Shown here piece by piece: positions 12,541 to 23,800 of a stretch of 64,000 bases of DNA (position 1 is its first letter; the number at the start of each line of letters is the position of its first letter). Position numbers and translations under genes: made by a program. The DNA comes from Flaccisagitta enflata (taxonomy: Eukaryota > Chaetognatha > Sagittoidea > Aphragmophora), in NCBI GenBank assembly GCA_965153355.1, contig OZ231127.1:49042001-49106000 (forward strand), written 5' to 3'. A model generated the notes under the pieces. The model was not told where the DNA came from, made no database searches, and saw only the letters and a program-made list of their open reading frames with translations.

Positions 12541-13008
12541 GTGAAAGTCAAATCTTTAACTCCAACTCTTAAATGGATGATAATTTTTTGACTGTCTCTA
12601 AACCAGTATTTTTTTTTAGTTTGTATATTTTTCTGTCTCTTTCCCAATTAGCTGTCTGCTGTCACTGCTGTCAAACTCAGGTCATAGCTAATAGAAAAAT
12701 CAATTTGTTGTCATTAAATCCATATTTTCTTTTTGTCTCACTTACATTTCTCCTTTTTCTCATCTTTGTTTCCATATCTTTCAGCCGTCAGCTGTCAGAT
12801 GGCAAGCCACTCAGACTCATTGTTTTTTTCTTGTAAAGAGACAAACAGAAAATAAAGATTTAGAGACAAATGGAAAAGTTGAAACAAATAAAAATTTTCT
12901 GCTTGTCTCTAAACTCAGATTCTATATTTGTCTCTGATACTGTTTTGTCTGTCTCTAAACTGAAATTTTCTTTTAGTCTCAGTATGTAAAGAAGTGTCAC
13001 TGTTTCTA
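12541..13008. repeat. Diverged downstream edge of the satellite array
   Basis: Short runs such as GAGACAAACAGAAAATAAAGATT and TTTTCTTTTTGTCTC persist, but the unit order is lost. Isolated remnants continue to about 13300. Confidence 0.75.
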
Positions 13009-13187
13009 TACAGTCACACCCCGCTACACCAGACCCGGAGTAAGGAAATTCACTCAAAATGGACATTGAATTTTAATCTTTTCATGTAATCTTATGAAAA
13101 TTCATGTATTGGCAATACCAGAAATCTACCTACAACAGATAAAATTTGTTGGTCCCTAGACAACCGTTTTTGCGGGGTTCAACTGTA
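13009..13187. mobile_element. Short pogo/mariner-like MITE, family M4
   Basis: Starts TACAGTCACACCCCGCTACA and ends GGGGTTCAACTGTA, which gives imperfect inverted ends bounded by TA. The interior GGCAATACCAGAAATCTACC and ACAACAG segments recur in the element at 58317-58593. CAGT plus a CCCCGCTA-type terminus is common in pogo/Tigger-like MITEs. That assignment is from general knowledge of such ends, not from a search. Confidence 0.5.
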
Positions 13188-14085
13188 CTTACATTTTCTG
13201 CTCTTATCCCCCACAGGTGATTGCTGTCTAAGATGTGAGACTTGACCAGTAGAAAGACATATCGATAATCTAGGCTCAGGGACAAACAGAAAACTACCTT
13301 CCGTCATTGATATATGACAAGCCGCCAAAAAAATGTTTAGGAGACTGATAGAAAACGTTCTCTACCAACTGGATGATTTTCTAATCGCTCACGGACTTAG
13401 CATTTTCAGGGGCTCCGCTGGCTGGAAAGTTTTCTGATCGCTCAGCGCGAGACCAGCCTTTTAGATTTTAGTAATGTAAATCACCGCTGAAAGGATGAGT
13501 AAAATCACGCTGAATCATTCTGGAACAAATCCGTCGAGCATTTTGTCACAGTGAACAAACCGGAACAAATCGTTACGAGCATTTGCATTCTGTCTCGACA
13601 TGTCTCGTCTATGTTTTTGTGACCACCCCCCCCCCACCCCCGCCCATGGGGAACCCGAGTTCGTAGGCATCATTGAGTTGTCTGGCTTCAACATCTCCGC
13701 CATGTTACGCCTGGAAGCTTCTCTTCCTTTCGTGTCAGGAAATGGGGATAGGGTCGCTCAATTCCACCACGGGCCGGAAGCTGCTCGATTTGTATTTAAC
13801 TATTTTACTTTTAGGTTCGTTCATGAATTCATTTTCTACTAATAAAGGCGATCTCGCCGTAAGAAATAAGTCGTAAGTGCAAGGTTTTGGAATTTTTTGT
13901 GATTGTGTTTTGTTCGGTTGATTACTTTTTTTTTTCTCCGGGCATCTTTTTGGTTTGTTCTACTCTTTACATGTGTTTCTCTGTTTGTTCTTGGTTTGCC
14001 CATCTCTTTCTCTCTTTCTCCCATTTTTATTTTCTCTCTCCCCTTCTCTTTCTTTCTCTACCCTTCTCTCATGTAACACGGGGTT
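13188..14085. other. Unassigned stretch with a C-rich tract
   Basis: Holds a poly-C tract at about 13625-13646 and pyrimidine-rich sequence at 13995-14070. The open frames of 60-80 codons show no domain, and several overlap on both strands. I see no supported gene. Confidence 0.5.
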
Positions 14086-14326
14086 ACAATACTATCTTGC
14101 TAATAAGTATATCAACATCTGACAAAAAGCTTTAACTTTGGAAGAGTGGTGCTCCTATATGAATAAAGTTATCATAACCAGATTGGTCGCAATTTAACGA
14201 GTTAAAACAAATATTCAAAATGTGACCAATCTGGTTATTATAGTTTTAATTATTTAGTAGCAATACTCTTCCAAAGTTGATGCTTCTTTTGATATGGTGA
14301 TATATTTATTAGCAAGATAGTATTGT
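14086..14326. mobile_element. Foldback/MITE, family M5
   Basis: Left ACAATACTATCTTGCTAATA is matched by the inverted TATTAGCAAGATAGTATTGT at the right. The arms continue through a CTTTGGAAGAGT segment and meet at AACCAGATTGGTC / GACCAATCTGGTT near the centre (about 14179 and 14222). Most of the 241 bp can fold back on itself. Confidence 0.75.
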
Positions 14327-14427
14327 TGCGGACAGGTGGACAGAGGCATCCAACCCCCCATCCACACCCCAACTTCAACCCCCACACACAAACATCTAAA
14401 CCGCTTGTTCTTCCACTTTTCCACTTG

Positions 14428-14905
14428 GATGTACAGACGGACCAACAGACCAATGGATAGAGTGATGGACAAAGCCTCTCATAGCGTCCAGAGTTGAAAT
14501 GAGAGAGACTGTGCTGCCAGGATGCACAATCATCACCTGGGACATTTCAAAATTCATAAGGACTTCAACTAACTGGATTCCTCATTTTTGGGAAAAGTGT
14601 GCAAAAATATAAAAAGATTTTAAAAATCATAGCTCAAAAATTATCAATTGCACAGAATTCTGCTTGGCGTCATCTGAAAGAGGAGAATTAGCTCTTTTTT
14701 AGCTATTAATTTCATGCATAGTACCATTCGGCCCGAAAAGCAAGCCAACTTTCTCAAAAGACTCATGAGAAAAAGGGAAAACCAAATTCCTCCGCACGAT
14801 TCAAAAACCCGAAGGTATTCTTCGACTTTTTTCCAAATGACAAGTGGAACAATACCCACTATAGCTGATACCCAATCTGAAATAGGGGGAAGAGGGCCTT
14901 GTGAA
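14428..14905 (-). repeat. Dispersed repeat R1, copy 1
   Basis: On the minus strand this matches 17072-17500. Shared blocks include TTTGGAAAAAAGTCGAAGAA, ATGAAATTAATAGCTAA, CCAAGCAGAATTCTGTGC and GATGATTGTGCAT, ending in a GAGGCTTTGTCCAT F1b-like tail. A 95-codon minus-strand frame covers it. Many amino-acid-changing differences separate the two copies, so I do not treat it as a functional protein. Confidence 0.7.
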
Positions 14906-14989
14906 CCCTCACTGACTGCCAATGAGCGCACAACTATTGGGTTTCCACAAAAAGTTATCTGAAAAACCTTCTTTTCAATCTAACCCAAA

Positions 14990-15715
14990 ATAAAACTGCT
15001 CACCAAGGGTAGTTAAGGGCAAATGATTGTAAACTGTGTTACCAAAATGCAAGATATTATACGAGAGTAGCATTGTTAAGAAACCATAATTTTACTCGAC
15101 CATGTTTGATTAACCCATAGTGGAAGGTCGCGAGACTCCCTTCTATCTGCGGCAGGAAAACAAAAGGGTTTTGTTATGTCGAACCCACGACAAGAGGATT
15201 TGCGACCTGCGTGCGCTTTTACAGTCCCCCTCTCTGGATAATTGTCTGTCTAACAAAATTCTCTCTCCGAATGTTTGAATGTCTTTGAAAGAGTGTTTTG
15301 GATCTTTGGTTGTCACGGAGATGTACTGACGCAAACTGGTCTCCCCAGATTTCTCTATTTAACTTTCAAACCGCTTTTTAGGCGTGAAAGCGATAAGCCG
15401 CGCAAGAAAAAAAGACTTACCACTTTTTTTAAACAAAAGAATGTGTATCAGATTGTAACTTTAATCTTTTACAAAACTCAGTTTGATTGAAAGCCATTCA
15501 TGCGACCTCCCGAACTAACTTTCATATGCTTTTAATCTTTTCTAACCTTAGCTTTTTTTTATTGTTTATAGATCTTAAAACAATAAACATATACTTTGTT
15601 TTGTCTCGCTTTTTATGCTTAAACAGCCATTCATGCAAATAAAGCTGTTTTAAGCTCTTTTGTTTTGACTTTTATCCGCGTACTTTGAACTCCCCAATCT
15701 GTCTGCCTCTGTCTG
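14990..15715. other. Unassigned stretch
   Basis: No gene, inverted ends or shared repeat recognised. Confidence 0.5.

Positions 15716-15807
<92 letters not shown>
15716..15807. repeat. (CT)n microsatellite
   Basis: About 45 CT units, followed by a second short CT run at 15822-15838. Confidence 0.97.
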
Positions 15808-15810
<3 letters not shown>

Positions 15811-15935
15811 ATCTCTTCCGTCATCTCTCTCTCTCTCGCGCTCATTCTTCTCTCGCACTCGGAGTAAAAGTCGGAATGTAAACAAACACGTTTTTATCGG
15901 CCACCTGTGAAGGAGAGAAGTGACGACGAATGTGA

Positions 15936-15938
<3 letters not shown>

Positions 15939-16002
<64 letters not shown>
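15939..16002. repeat. (GA)n microsatellite
   Basis: About 31 GA units in the opposite purine/pyrimidine sense to the CT tract 130 bp upstream, so the two could pair as a long hairpin. Confidence 0.97.
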
Positions 16003-16003
<1 letters not shown>

Positions 16004-17071
16004 GAACAGACACACTATGTTCCCAGAGGACGTCAACTCAAGACAAAAAAAATTATGCTGGCACTTTTGACCTAAATAAACGGCTGAAACTAGTACAGTT
16101 GCTTACCCTGAGCAAGAAAATATATGGTTTTACCTGCGTCATAGCTAATCCAAAGCCTCATTTTGCCCCTTGCAGTAAACTACTTCTCTCAAATTAAAAT
16201 GCGGCAAAAAATGTTTTTTCCATTTTATATGGTACTATTCTAGAAATGAAAAATGGTACTTATGATAAGAGGGAGGATGCCAAATCTTCAGCAAAGGTTC
16301 AGGATTGATTGAATACCCCATGTGTAAAATTTGGTAAGCCTGCTCCTATATTTGTAGAACCTATTAAAAAAAAAACTCGCAAAATTCCAATCTCAGCTGA
16401 AAAAAATCTTGTCCATTCAGAGCCTCCAAAATGTTGAACCTACTGAGTTCAAGAGCAAAAAAATATCCCTAGATGAATCATGACGCAGGCAAAACCCCAT
16501 AAAGGTGTAATCTACACATACTTAAGAACATTTTTATGCCATAGCTGACATCTCTAGGCACTGGCTTATATTTTTGACCTGTTATGGTACACTCTCCGAT
16601 CTACGTGAGACGGGCAAAGGAAGGGTTTGAGAAGTAGAGTGTTTGCGGGTGCACGAGTTGGCAGACATAATTCGATCTTTGGAATTACATAATCAATATC
16701 TTTTCCTATCTAAATGGAAACCTTTTTCAAACTTTGACAATCATCAATTTGCTTCCTGGCATCTGTCGAACAGGCGATATTCTTACAGAAGATGCTTGGG
16801 AAAATTTGTATCGAAATCAATTCAAGCGATGATGTTCATAATATAGTTTAGTTTTGAAATGTGGGAACGTGTTTGCATAACAACCGTTCATCATGGAAAA
16901 AATCGTCTTATCATTCATTGACAAGCCCTCCTGTTATCATTCATCTCCACGCACTGCACAAATTACACCGTTGATGCTCCTCTATATTTGAACTCTAGAC
17001 GAGATCAACTGAATCAGTAAAACATTTTATCATCACTCATAGAGAAATAACGGTGGCAACGAGGGGCTGTG
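16003..17071. other. Unassigned stretch with a weak inverted pair
   Basis: An imperfect ~20-bp inverted pair (GGTTTTACCTGCGTCAT near 16127; ATGACGCAGGCAAAACC near 16480) suggests an eroded MITE of about 380 bp. Nothing else is recognisable. Confidence 0.4.
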
Positions 17072-17500
17072 GTAATTTGGAAAAAAGTCGAAGAATACCT
17101 TCGGCTTTTTGAGACCTACGGCGGAAATCGATTTTCCCTTTCTCTCATGGGGAGTTTGAGGAAGTTGATGTGCTTTTCGGGCCAAATGACACTACGCATG
17201 AAATTAATAGCTAAGAAAGAGCTAAATCTCCTCTTTCAGATGACGCCAAGCAGAATTCTGTGCGATCAATAGTTTTGGAGCTATGATTTTCTGAATCTTT
17301 TTTTATTTTTTCGCATTTTTCACATTTTTCCAAAAAATAAGGAATTAAGGTATTCAAGTCTATGTAAACTTTAAATTGTTCCAGATGATGATTGTGCATG
17401 CTGGCAGCAAAGTCTCTCACTCTTTTAGTCGTAGAATCTATAAGAGGCTTTGTCCATCTGTTTGTCAGTCCATGCGTTGGTCTGTTAATCCATCAGTCTA
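17072..17500 (+). repeat. Dispersed repeat R1, copy 2
   Basis: Inverted relative to the copy at 14428-14905 and similar over about 400 bp, ending in AGAGGCTTTGTCCATCTG. A diverged relative of the CCAAGCAGAA block also appears near 37760. Confidence 0.7.
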
Positions 17501-17539
17501 TCCATGGTGATCAAGTCAAAACTGGTAAAACAAGCATTC

Positions 17540-17744
<205 letters not shown>

Positions 17745-17780
17745 TTACGACTTTTTTCCTACGGCGATTAGCCGCCTTTA

Positions 17781-17960
17781 TTGGTAGCTTAGTGGTTGGG
17801 AGCCCGCTTGTCACCTCTTGGGTTGCGAGTTCGAGCCACGCTTTTGGCAGGTCCTTCAAGCGGAGGATTGCAGATCGACCATCTGGGCGGGGTTTGAGGG
17901 GTTGCTGGATGTCCCATCCAGATTGATAGCTAGCTCAGAGGGGAGGGTAGGCCGTATGAC
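17781..17960 (+). mobile_element. tRNA-derived SINE candidate
   Basis: Contains an RNA polymerase III A-box-like TAGCTTAGTGGTTGG (17785-17799). Twenty-eight bases later comes a B-box-like GAGTTCGAGCC (17827-17837), a spacing close to that of tRNAs. The 3' body includes GAGGGGTTGCTGGATGTCCC and TAGCTAGCTCAGAGGGGAGG. A similar body without a head lies at 23747-23800, upstream of an (AAC)n tail. The cloverleaf is degraded, so this is a SINE head, not a working tRNA. Confidence 0.6.
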
Positions 17961-18072
17961 AATACGAGACAACACAATGAAACCTTGACACACCAGAGTT
18001 TGGAGCCTAAATACAAACAGGCCAAAGTGCATGAGACCAATGTGGTGGCCTCCCGAAGAAGCCGAATCTGTA

Positions 18073-18678
18073 TACAGTGGGGTTCATGGAATATCAGCCT
18101 AAACTGGAGGAAGGTATTTAAGTGTCTTAATTTCATTTGACAAACTTGATGTTTGAAATTTCAGTTGTTCATTTGATGCTTTTGTCCCTGAGTTTTTTGG
18201 TTGCTATAGAAACCGAAATTATTTTTTTGAATATTTATAACAACTAAAATACTGATATTTTGACGAATATTATCAGGGAAAATTGCTCAGAATTAAATTT
18301 GCTACAATTTTCTCACAGTATGTTCTGTAAGAATATTGCTCGTTTAGCCGTTGCTAGGGAGCATCATTTAGCGGTTGCTAGGTGTGATGCCCCCTAACAA
18401 TGGCCAAACGAGCAATATTCTTACAGAACATACTGTGGGAAAGTTGTAGCAAATTTAATTTTGAGCAATGTTCCCTGACAATATTTCTCAAAATATTGAT
18501 ATTTTAGAGGTTATAAATGTTTGAAAAAATAATTTTGGTTTCCATAGCAACCGAAAAACTCAGGGACAAAAACATCGAGTGAACAACTTATATTTTAAAT
18601 ATTAAGTTTGTCAAGTGAAATTAAGACACTTAAATACATTCCTCCAGTCTAGGCTGTTATTCCACGAACCCCACTGTA
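18073..18678. mobile_element. Tc1/mariner-type foldback MITE, TA-flanked
   Basis: The left end TACAGTGGGGTTCATGGAAT is matched by the inverted ATTCCACGAACCCCACTGTA at the right. The arms stay complementary almost throughout and meet at a small loop near 18366-18383, so nearly all 606 bp form one imperfect hairpin. CAGTGGGGTTC ends flanked by TA fit Tc1/mariner-type MITEs. There is no transposase frame. Two open frames with the same opening peptide on opposite strands simply reflect the two arms. Confidence 0.85.
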
Positions 18679-18709
18679 CCTTCCTTCATGGTAAGACTCC
18701 CCGGCAAAT

Positions 18710-18746
<37 letters not shown>

Positions 18747-18748
18747 GC

Positions 18749-18836
<88 letters not shown>

Positions 18837-18848
18837 CAACAATAACAA
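18710..18848. repeat. (AAC)n microsatellite
   Basis: About 43 AAC units with one AGC interruption, starting 32 bp after the end of the foldback MITE. Confidence 0.97.
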
Positions 18849-20233
18849 TGCAACGGAACGCAATTTGAGAAGAACAAACAAAGGCCCTCCCACCCGCGCA
18901 AACGCAGTTAGGCTCATCTTGCATCTCGATTAATTGATTGAACAATACTTAGTTCGTTGTCAATATCAACTGCTTCTTCCGTCTCGGGACTTATAGGGTA
19001 ACTTATAAGTTAAAATGAGGTTATGACGTTTAGACTAGCGCTAATATAGTAAAGTCAAACGGAGGGTAACAGTAGCATCTGAAATGCAATCCGATGCGAT
19101 ATCATCTCACCAATTCCGATGCCATACGGCTCTTCGACCGGCAGGATTTCTACATCGTTGCGCTTGTAGGGGGCCGCAGGCAGACTATTTTGTCGATGCA
19201 ATTGGCTGAAGCTGAAATACAAATTAGGGGAAACCAAAGTAGCAGTGAGATAGAACAGTATCAACCGACCAGTAGACAGACGGAATGAAGGACAGACGGA
19301 TATAGAATATTACCAACCAACCAGCAGACAGACGGATGGAAGGACAGACGCCACCCTTATTTTTTTTAAAGAAAATACGACATTAGAATAGCCTATGCTG
19401 TTTTTCTACCAAGCGCCATTTGGATGTGAATTAAAATCCCAATCCTGGTCGCTTCGACCAAATTTTAAAGCGAATTTTAAAGCGTCGTGCTCGCTGAGAA
19501 GCGATTCATCATAAATCGTCTTGCTTTCACTATCATTTGAATGTCATTATTTAAGTGTGAGGCGTGGTTGCGTATTGGGCTGAAAATGATAAAGTAAAAA
19601 GTAGTTTGTGCATTTGCAAACAAGTCCAAGAAGGCTGTACGTGAACCGTGTGGATCATCGAATGAATATGTTAATGATCGACGGACACACGTAAAAAGCC
19701 CCTAAATGGCGCATATGAAAAGCTTATGTTTCCCTACAATTTAAAATGCCGAAATGCCAAAATGCATTCCTTTGAGTAATACTAATAGAAAACACTTGAC
19801 GTATTTATTTTTAAAGGCTAGTAGTCTCTTATAAAGTGTTCTTATGGTCGCTCTCTCGTTCACCCACCCGCGCCACTTGCTTCGCAGCACTTTGCTTTGC
19901 TTCACTCGATTTGCTCGCTCGCTCCATTCATAGGATCGCTTACTCACGTCGCATTCTCTTCAGTCGGACGATGGAAATTCATAAATATGTGTTCACATGG
20001 AAAACAAGTTTGACAGGAACAATCGCATTTGTTAACAGTAGAAACACGCCCTGGGTATGTCCATAGGTTGGAGGGAATGTCCGTTAGATACTAACACTTT
20101 TAAGTGACGTGAAATTGGATCAAAAGTGTTTTTTTTTCAGCATTATTGCTCTAGCCCACTATTAACCTGCACAAACAGTCAAACACCCCACTATCCTGCA
20201 AGCGACAACTTATAAGCCGTGTACTTGTCCTTG
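18849..20233. other. Mostly unassigned, with a two-copy 52-bp repeat
   Basis: At 19254-19352 a ~52-bp segment containing GACAGACGGA occurs twice in tandem and recalls the F1 subterminal tract. The rest shows no gene or repeat I can name. Confidence 0.5.
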
Positions 20234-20300
20234 TTTTTAGTCGCCTGCACGCGACTTTATAACCCGGGCTGTCCGTTAGTCTATCGGTCTATCCGCGAAA
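20234..20300 (-). mobile_element. F1 end module (partial)
   Basis: In plus orientation: TTTTTAGTCGCCTGCACGCGACT, then TTATAACCCGGGCTGTCCG and a TCGGTC-type tract. This is the palindromic end of an F1 element, interrupted after about 65 bp, close to an M1 MITE. Confidence 0.7.
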
Positions 20301-20320
20301 TGTAACTTGATTACAAAAAT

Positions 20321-20563
20321 GCACTACTTGGGTGCTTCACATGGCAAAAGTTTGGAGTATCCCTTCACGGTACTTAGGTAATATAGAGAAGCAGAAATCA
20401 TAAAGATTATTATTTTTCTTTCTTCAAAATTTATTCATCTTCCATTTTTGTTCCCGCAGAAATACTTGAAATCAGCAAAATCCTGTATATTTTTGTTACT
20501 AAAAGAATAATTAGGAAAGAAATAACCAACTTTTGCTATGTGAAGCATCCAAATGCGCTACTG
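20321..20563. mobile_element. MITE-like foldback, family M1, copy 2
   Basis: The ends CACTACTTGGGTGCTTCAC and GTGAAGCATCCAAATGCGCT are inverted matches. Subterminal AGTTTGGAGTATCCCTTCAC is shared with copy 1. At 243 bp it is about half the length of copy 1, lacking the central AT-rich part. Confidence 0.7.
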
Positions 20564-20583
20564 CTTCTGCATTGGCAACCTTT

Positions 20584-20780
20584 TTTAGTCGCGGACACGC
20601 GACTCTAGAACTTGCCGTGTCGGTTGGTCGGAAAGTCGGAAAGTCGGTAGGTCACATTTTTGAATTCCGAGCGGTTTTTGCACCACTGCTCCTGCCCAAC
20701 CGTCCGCGACTGTCCGGCCTTGTTATCACTGCCCTTGCCCACCCGCATGTAATTAGGGAAGCCGTGTATCCGGCCTTGTC
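20584..20780 (-). mobile_element. Short complete F1 element
   Basis: In plus orientation it opens with TTAGTCGCGGACACGCGACT, continues with CTAGAACTTGCCGTGTCGG and a GGTCGG tract, and ends with CACTGC..TGCCCACCCGCATG and GCCGTGTATCCGGCCTTG. Both F1 ends are present about 200 bp apart without an internal tandem array. The middle (CCGTCCGCGACTGTCCGG) looks like a partial duplication of the end. Confidence 0.7.
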
Positions 20781-21159
20781 CTCCATTGTACACGCTTCTT
20801 AAGAAAAGTTCATTCTGTAAGTGGAACATTAGTAAACATTACCCGCTATCAGATTTCCATTAACCAGTATAAGAAAGGCTCAGGGCCTGGAGACCAAAGC
20901 ACTGATTTAATTGATTTGATCCTTAAACGAAAAAAACCACAATGCGAGTAAAATACTAGTGGCGGACCGGCCGTACTTCATCAGAGTCAGACTTACTTAT
21001 CTGTTTGGCTTGTTTCCTTCTTTATTAAGTTAATCGTAAAGAGTTTTAGAAACGTCAAAATACATTTATTCAGTAACTAGAATAATGTGTCATTTGATTT
21101 GTTCATTTCAAACAAATGTGGAAATGTTTTGAGTTCAAATGATCTAGAAGCAGCAATGT

Positions 21160-21550
21160 TTACACACGGACGCAAAATAGAAGGTGATGAGGCGCTAAAA
21201 CGCGAAAAAAATTTAGCATCCCCCTACAGATAATCAACTGACTGAAATTTTCTATTGAAAGTCATTTTGAATAATTTACGGGAATATAAATGGCGTCATC
21301 AGAGCGATTTTTGAGATTGTAACTAGAACCCTGAAATTTATCACTTTTACTTTGAAAGTGTACAGTTTAAAAAAAGTAACAAAAATGGAGTAAAAAGTGG
21401 TGATTTTCATGGTTTTAAACAATTTTAAAAACCCTCTGATGACGCCATTTATATTCCTCTTAATCACTAAAAGCCGCTTTCAAAAATAAATTTCATTCAG
21501 CCATACTGGCTGGGGGGGGATGCTAAAACTATTTTGTGTCCGTGCGTAAG
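21160..21550. mobile_element. Foldback/MITE, family M6
   Basis: Outer CACACGGACGCAAAATAG pairs with CTATTTTGTGTCCGTGCG at the other end (imperfect). Inner GAATATAAATGGCGTCATCA pairs perfectly with TGATGACGCCATTTATATTC. GCATCCCCC also recurs in both arms. Arms of roughly 150 bp enclose about 100 bp. There is no open frame. Confidence 0.7.
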
Positions 21551-21921
21551 AAAATGTAACAACAATATCAAGTTGGAAAAAATGAGTGATGAGATCGCTA
21601 AGATTTTTGTTGAATTCAAAATTGACGAGAAGAGGCTCATATCTCCAAAGTTCCTCCTCTTTTTTAACATGTTGCAATTGAACTCAATTCATCCTGTTTC
21701 CTCCTCCTCTTCTTCTTCCTCCTCCTCCTTTCAATTGTTTTTCCCCGCTATCATGTCAACGTTGTTAATTCATTGAGTGTGAGATAGGGCGTGAAGAAAT
21801 CGAAATCCTTCGGTTTCGGAATTTCGTAGTGTAGCGTGCGCCTATTCTTGAGATGAGCCCTATAATGAGGACGATAAATGGAAGAAAGCATTTACATTTT
21901 GTAACTAACAAAAGAGTATAA

Positions 21922-21996
21922 AACAAGGCAGGATACACGGCAATCCAGTCTTGGACGGTTGGGCAGGAGCAGTGATGCAAAAACCGCTTGTAATCC
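21922..21996 (+). mobile_element. F1 head module (partial)
   Basis: AACAAGGCAGGATACACGG, then a GTC..GACGGTTGGGCAGGAGCAGTGATGCAAAAACCGC segment that is the reverse complement of the end of the element at 20584-20780. The partner end is missing. Confidence 0.65.
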
Positions 21997-22570
21997 AAAA
22001 ATATGATGGATGGACCAACACGGCAGGGTGTAGCGTCGATTGTCCTTGACTTAAAACAACAACCATGTCATCCGGAATAACTGCAATGACGACAAAGATG
22101 ACATTATGCCAAAAAGATAGGAGGCTAATTATGTCAATAACAATGATACAAACCAAGTGATAACCACAACAACAAAAAATCACTTGACAGGAATAACAGC
22201 AACGACGATAAAGAGGATAATGTGAAAGACATTGTCAATGACACTAACAATCATCTCCTGTTATCGCCTCACCGGACAAGCATGTTTCTCATGCAGCTCA
22301 TTGAGTACGGATTGCACGATGCCCCAAGTCTTGATTTCCTTTCCTTCGTATTTGGTTCTTTGAATTGGCTCCCTGTTACTGTGCTTCCTCGGGGCTTCGG
22401 TAAAAAGTACAGAGTCGAATAAGCGGCGTTTTGGAAACCATGATGCTCAGCGTCAATGCAGGCAGCAGAATACGTCCGTGTCGCTCGTATTAACGACAAA
22501 TGTCGCTGGGTTGTGAATGAATAGAGAATTTGAGACAAAATTTTTGAAAATTCGGAGCTCAATAATTGTT
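21997..22570. other. Unassigned stretch
   Basis: AAC/GAC-rich short runs near 22045-22215 but no long array, gene or inverted ends. Confidence 0.45.
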
Positions 22571-22672
22571 TTTGTGTGTGTTTTTGTGCATGCGTGTGTG
22601 TACGTGCATGCGTGCGAGTGGCTGCGAGTGTGTGTGTGCGTATGTGTCTGTCTGTCTGTCTGTGTCTGTGTG
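22571..22672. repeat. Imperfect (GT)n with (GTCT)n
   Basis: GT-rich tract interrupted by GCAT and GAGT, ending in GTCT units. Confidence 0.85.
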
Positions 22673-23368
22673 CAACCGAGTGGCCCATTGAAAACGCGAT
22701 CGGCTCATGTAGAGATAAGCCTCTAGTGTGTGAGGTCAAGAAAGGGGGTTGTGCGCACCTGCCACCCGCCCGCGACAATATTGTGACCCTGCCTTACTTA
22801 TTTAAGAATGTTTTAGCACATCTAATAGAGGTAGGTCAGTTGGCCGATCGTTCGGTCAGTCGGTTGGTTGTTTGGTCAGGCAAATGTTTGAATCGAGCCA
22901 ATTCTGACGCCTTTCTTCATGCCTTACGGCATTTAAAATCAAGTGTCTTTCACCTAAAATATTTCTTCTTCGTTGTAATCACGACGCGTTGACAGCTTGA
23001 ACTGACGGGAGTCAACAAAATATTGATGATGCTGTGAGATGATAACCGCAAACATCTTCGCACTTGTTATACAAAGCGCGATTTTCCATTTTGAAAACGA
23101 TGAGAAGAAAGAAAAAAACAAAGAAAAACAAAACGCGCATCCTCGTATTTTACTCATTCTCATGTCGTAAGCGATACATTGAAAATCTAAGAACGCGATC
23201 TTTAATTAGCATTGAACCACCTCTCGATCTAGAAATCAGAATTTCCATTGTAATGACACCTTCGAGGAACCGTGACGCATGGATGGAAAGACCGACGAAC
23301 AGACGCGGCGAGCTCGTGTCCCTCTGGTTCACGATTTCGAGTCCCGCAATGGGCGAGTCTTTTCATTA
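22673..23368. other. Unassigned stretch with a GGTC-type tract
   Basis: A GTTGGCCGATCGTTCGGTCAG-like tract at 22832-22880 recalls the F1 subterminal region, but no F1 end is attached. Nothing else is recognised. Confidence 0.45.
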
Positions 23369-23704
23369 CAGGGGTGTATAAAGTTGAGTATTCCCCCCCC
23401 CCTCCCCGGTGGGAGGGGGGAATAAAATCAAAAGGTTTGGAGATGGGGAAGAAAATCAAAAGTTTAAAAAAAAGACAAAAAGAAAATTTTTGAAGATCTT
23501 ACACTTTTGGTAGTACCAAAAGGTAAAATACAATTACTACAACACAATTTAACACTATTTAAACCTAGAATGTACTGTTTTTTACCATTGAGGAGAAGAA
23601 AATCAGTGATTTTGTTACGCGACGCGTTGCGTCGCGGGGAAGAAAATCAAAGGCAGGGGGGGGGGGGAATAAAATCAAAAGCCGCTCAACTATATACACC
23701 CCTG
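23369..23704. mobile_element. MITE with CAGGGGTGTATA ends (possible hAT-like)
   Basis: Starts CAGGGGTGTATAAAGTTGAG and ends with the inverted CTCAACTATATACACCCCTG. Just inside each end is a homopolymer-rich block, C-rich at the left and G-rich at the right. The interior repeats GAAGAAAATCAAAAG-like units. CAGGGGTG is a common hAT terminus. The flanks show CTTTTCA on both sides but offset by two bases, so the 8-bp duplication is not clean. Confidence 0.6.
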
Positions 23705-23746
23705 CTTTTCAACGAAGGTTGGAATCCTCAATCATGCGATGGGGCT

Positions 23747-23800
23747 CTAGGAGGGGTTGCCTGGTGAATTCCAATAAAACAGCTAGCTAGAGGGGAGGTT
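23747..23800 (+). mobile_element. SINE 3' body fragment
   Basis: GGAGGGGTTGCCTGGTGAATTCC and CAGCTAGCTAGAGGGGAGG match the downstream body of the SINE candidate at 17781-17960. No A or B box is present here. Confidence 0.4.

Noticed and set aside
13515-13876. Overlapping 60-80-codon frames on both strands
   Set aside because: Several frames are open at once around a poly-C tract, with no recognisable protein motif and no shared copy elsewhere in the window.
14644-17272. Related open frames in the two R1 copies (WKKVEEYLR ... LLFQMTPSRIL)
   Set aside because: Peptide similarity follows DNA similarity. Many differences change the amino acid (V/L, C/Y, W/R, I/N), with no bias to silent positions that I can see.
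17783-17856. Intact tRNA gene
   Set aside because: A- and B-box-like sequences are present, but the acceptor and anticodon stems do not pair properly and a SINE-like body follows.
22269-22778. 169-codon minus-strand frame
   Set aside because: A large part reads through the imperfect GT/GTCT repeat as Thr-His-Ala. No domain or splice context was recognised.
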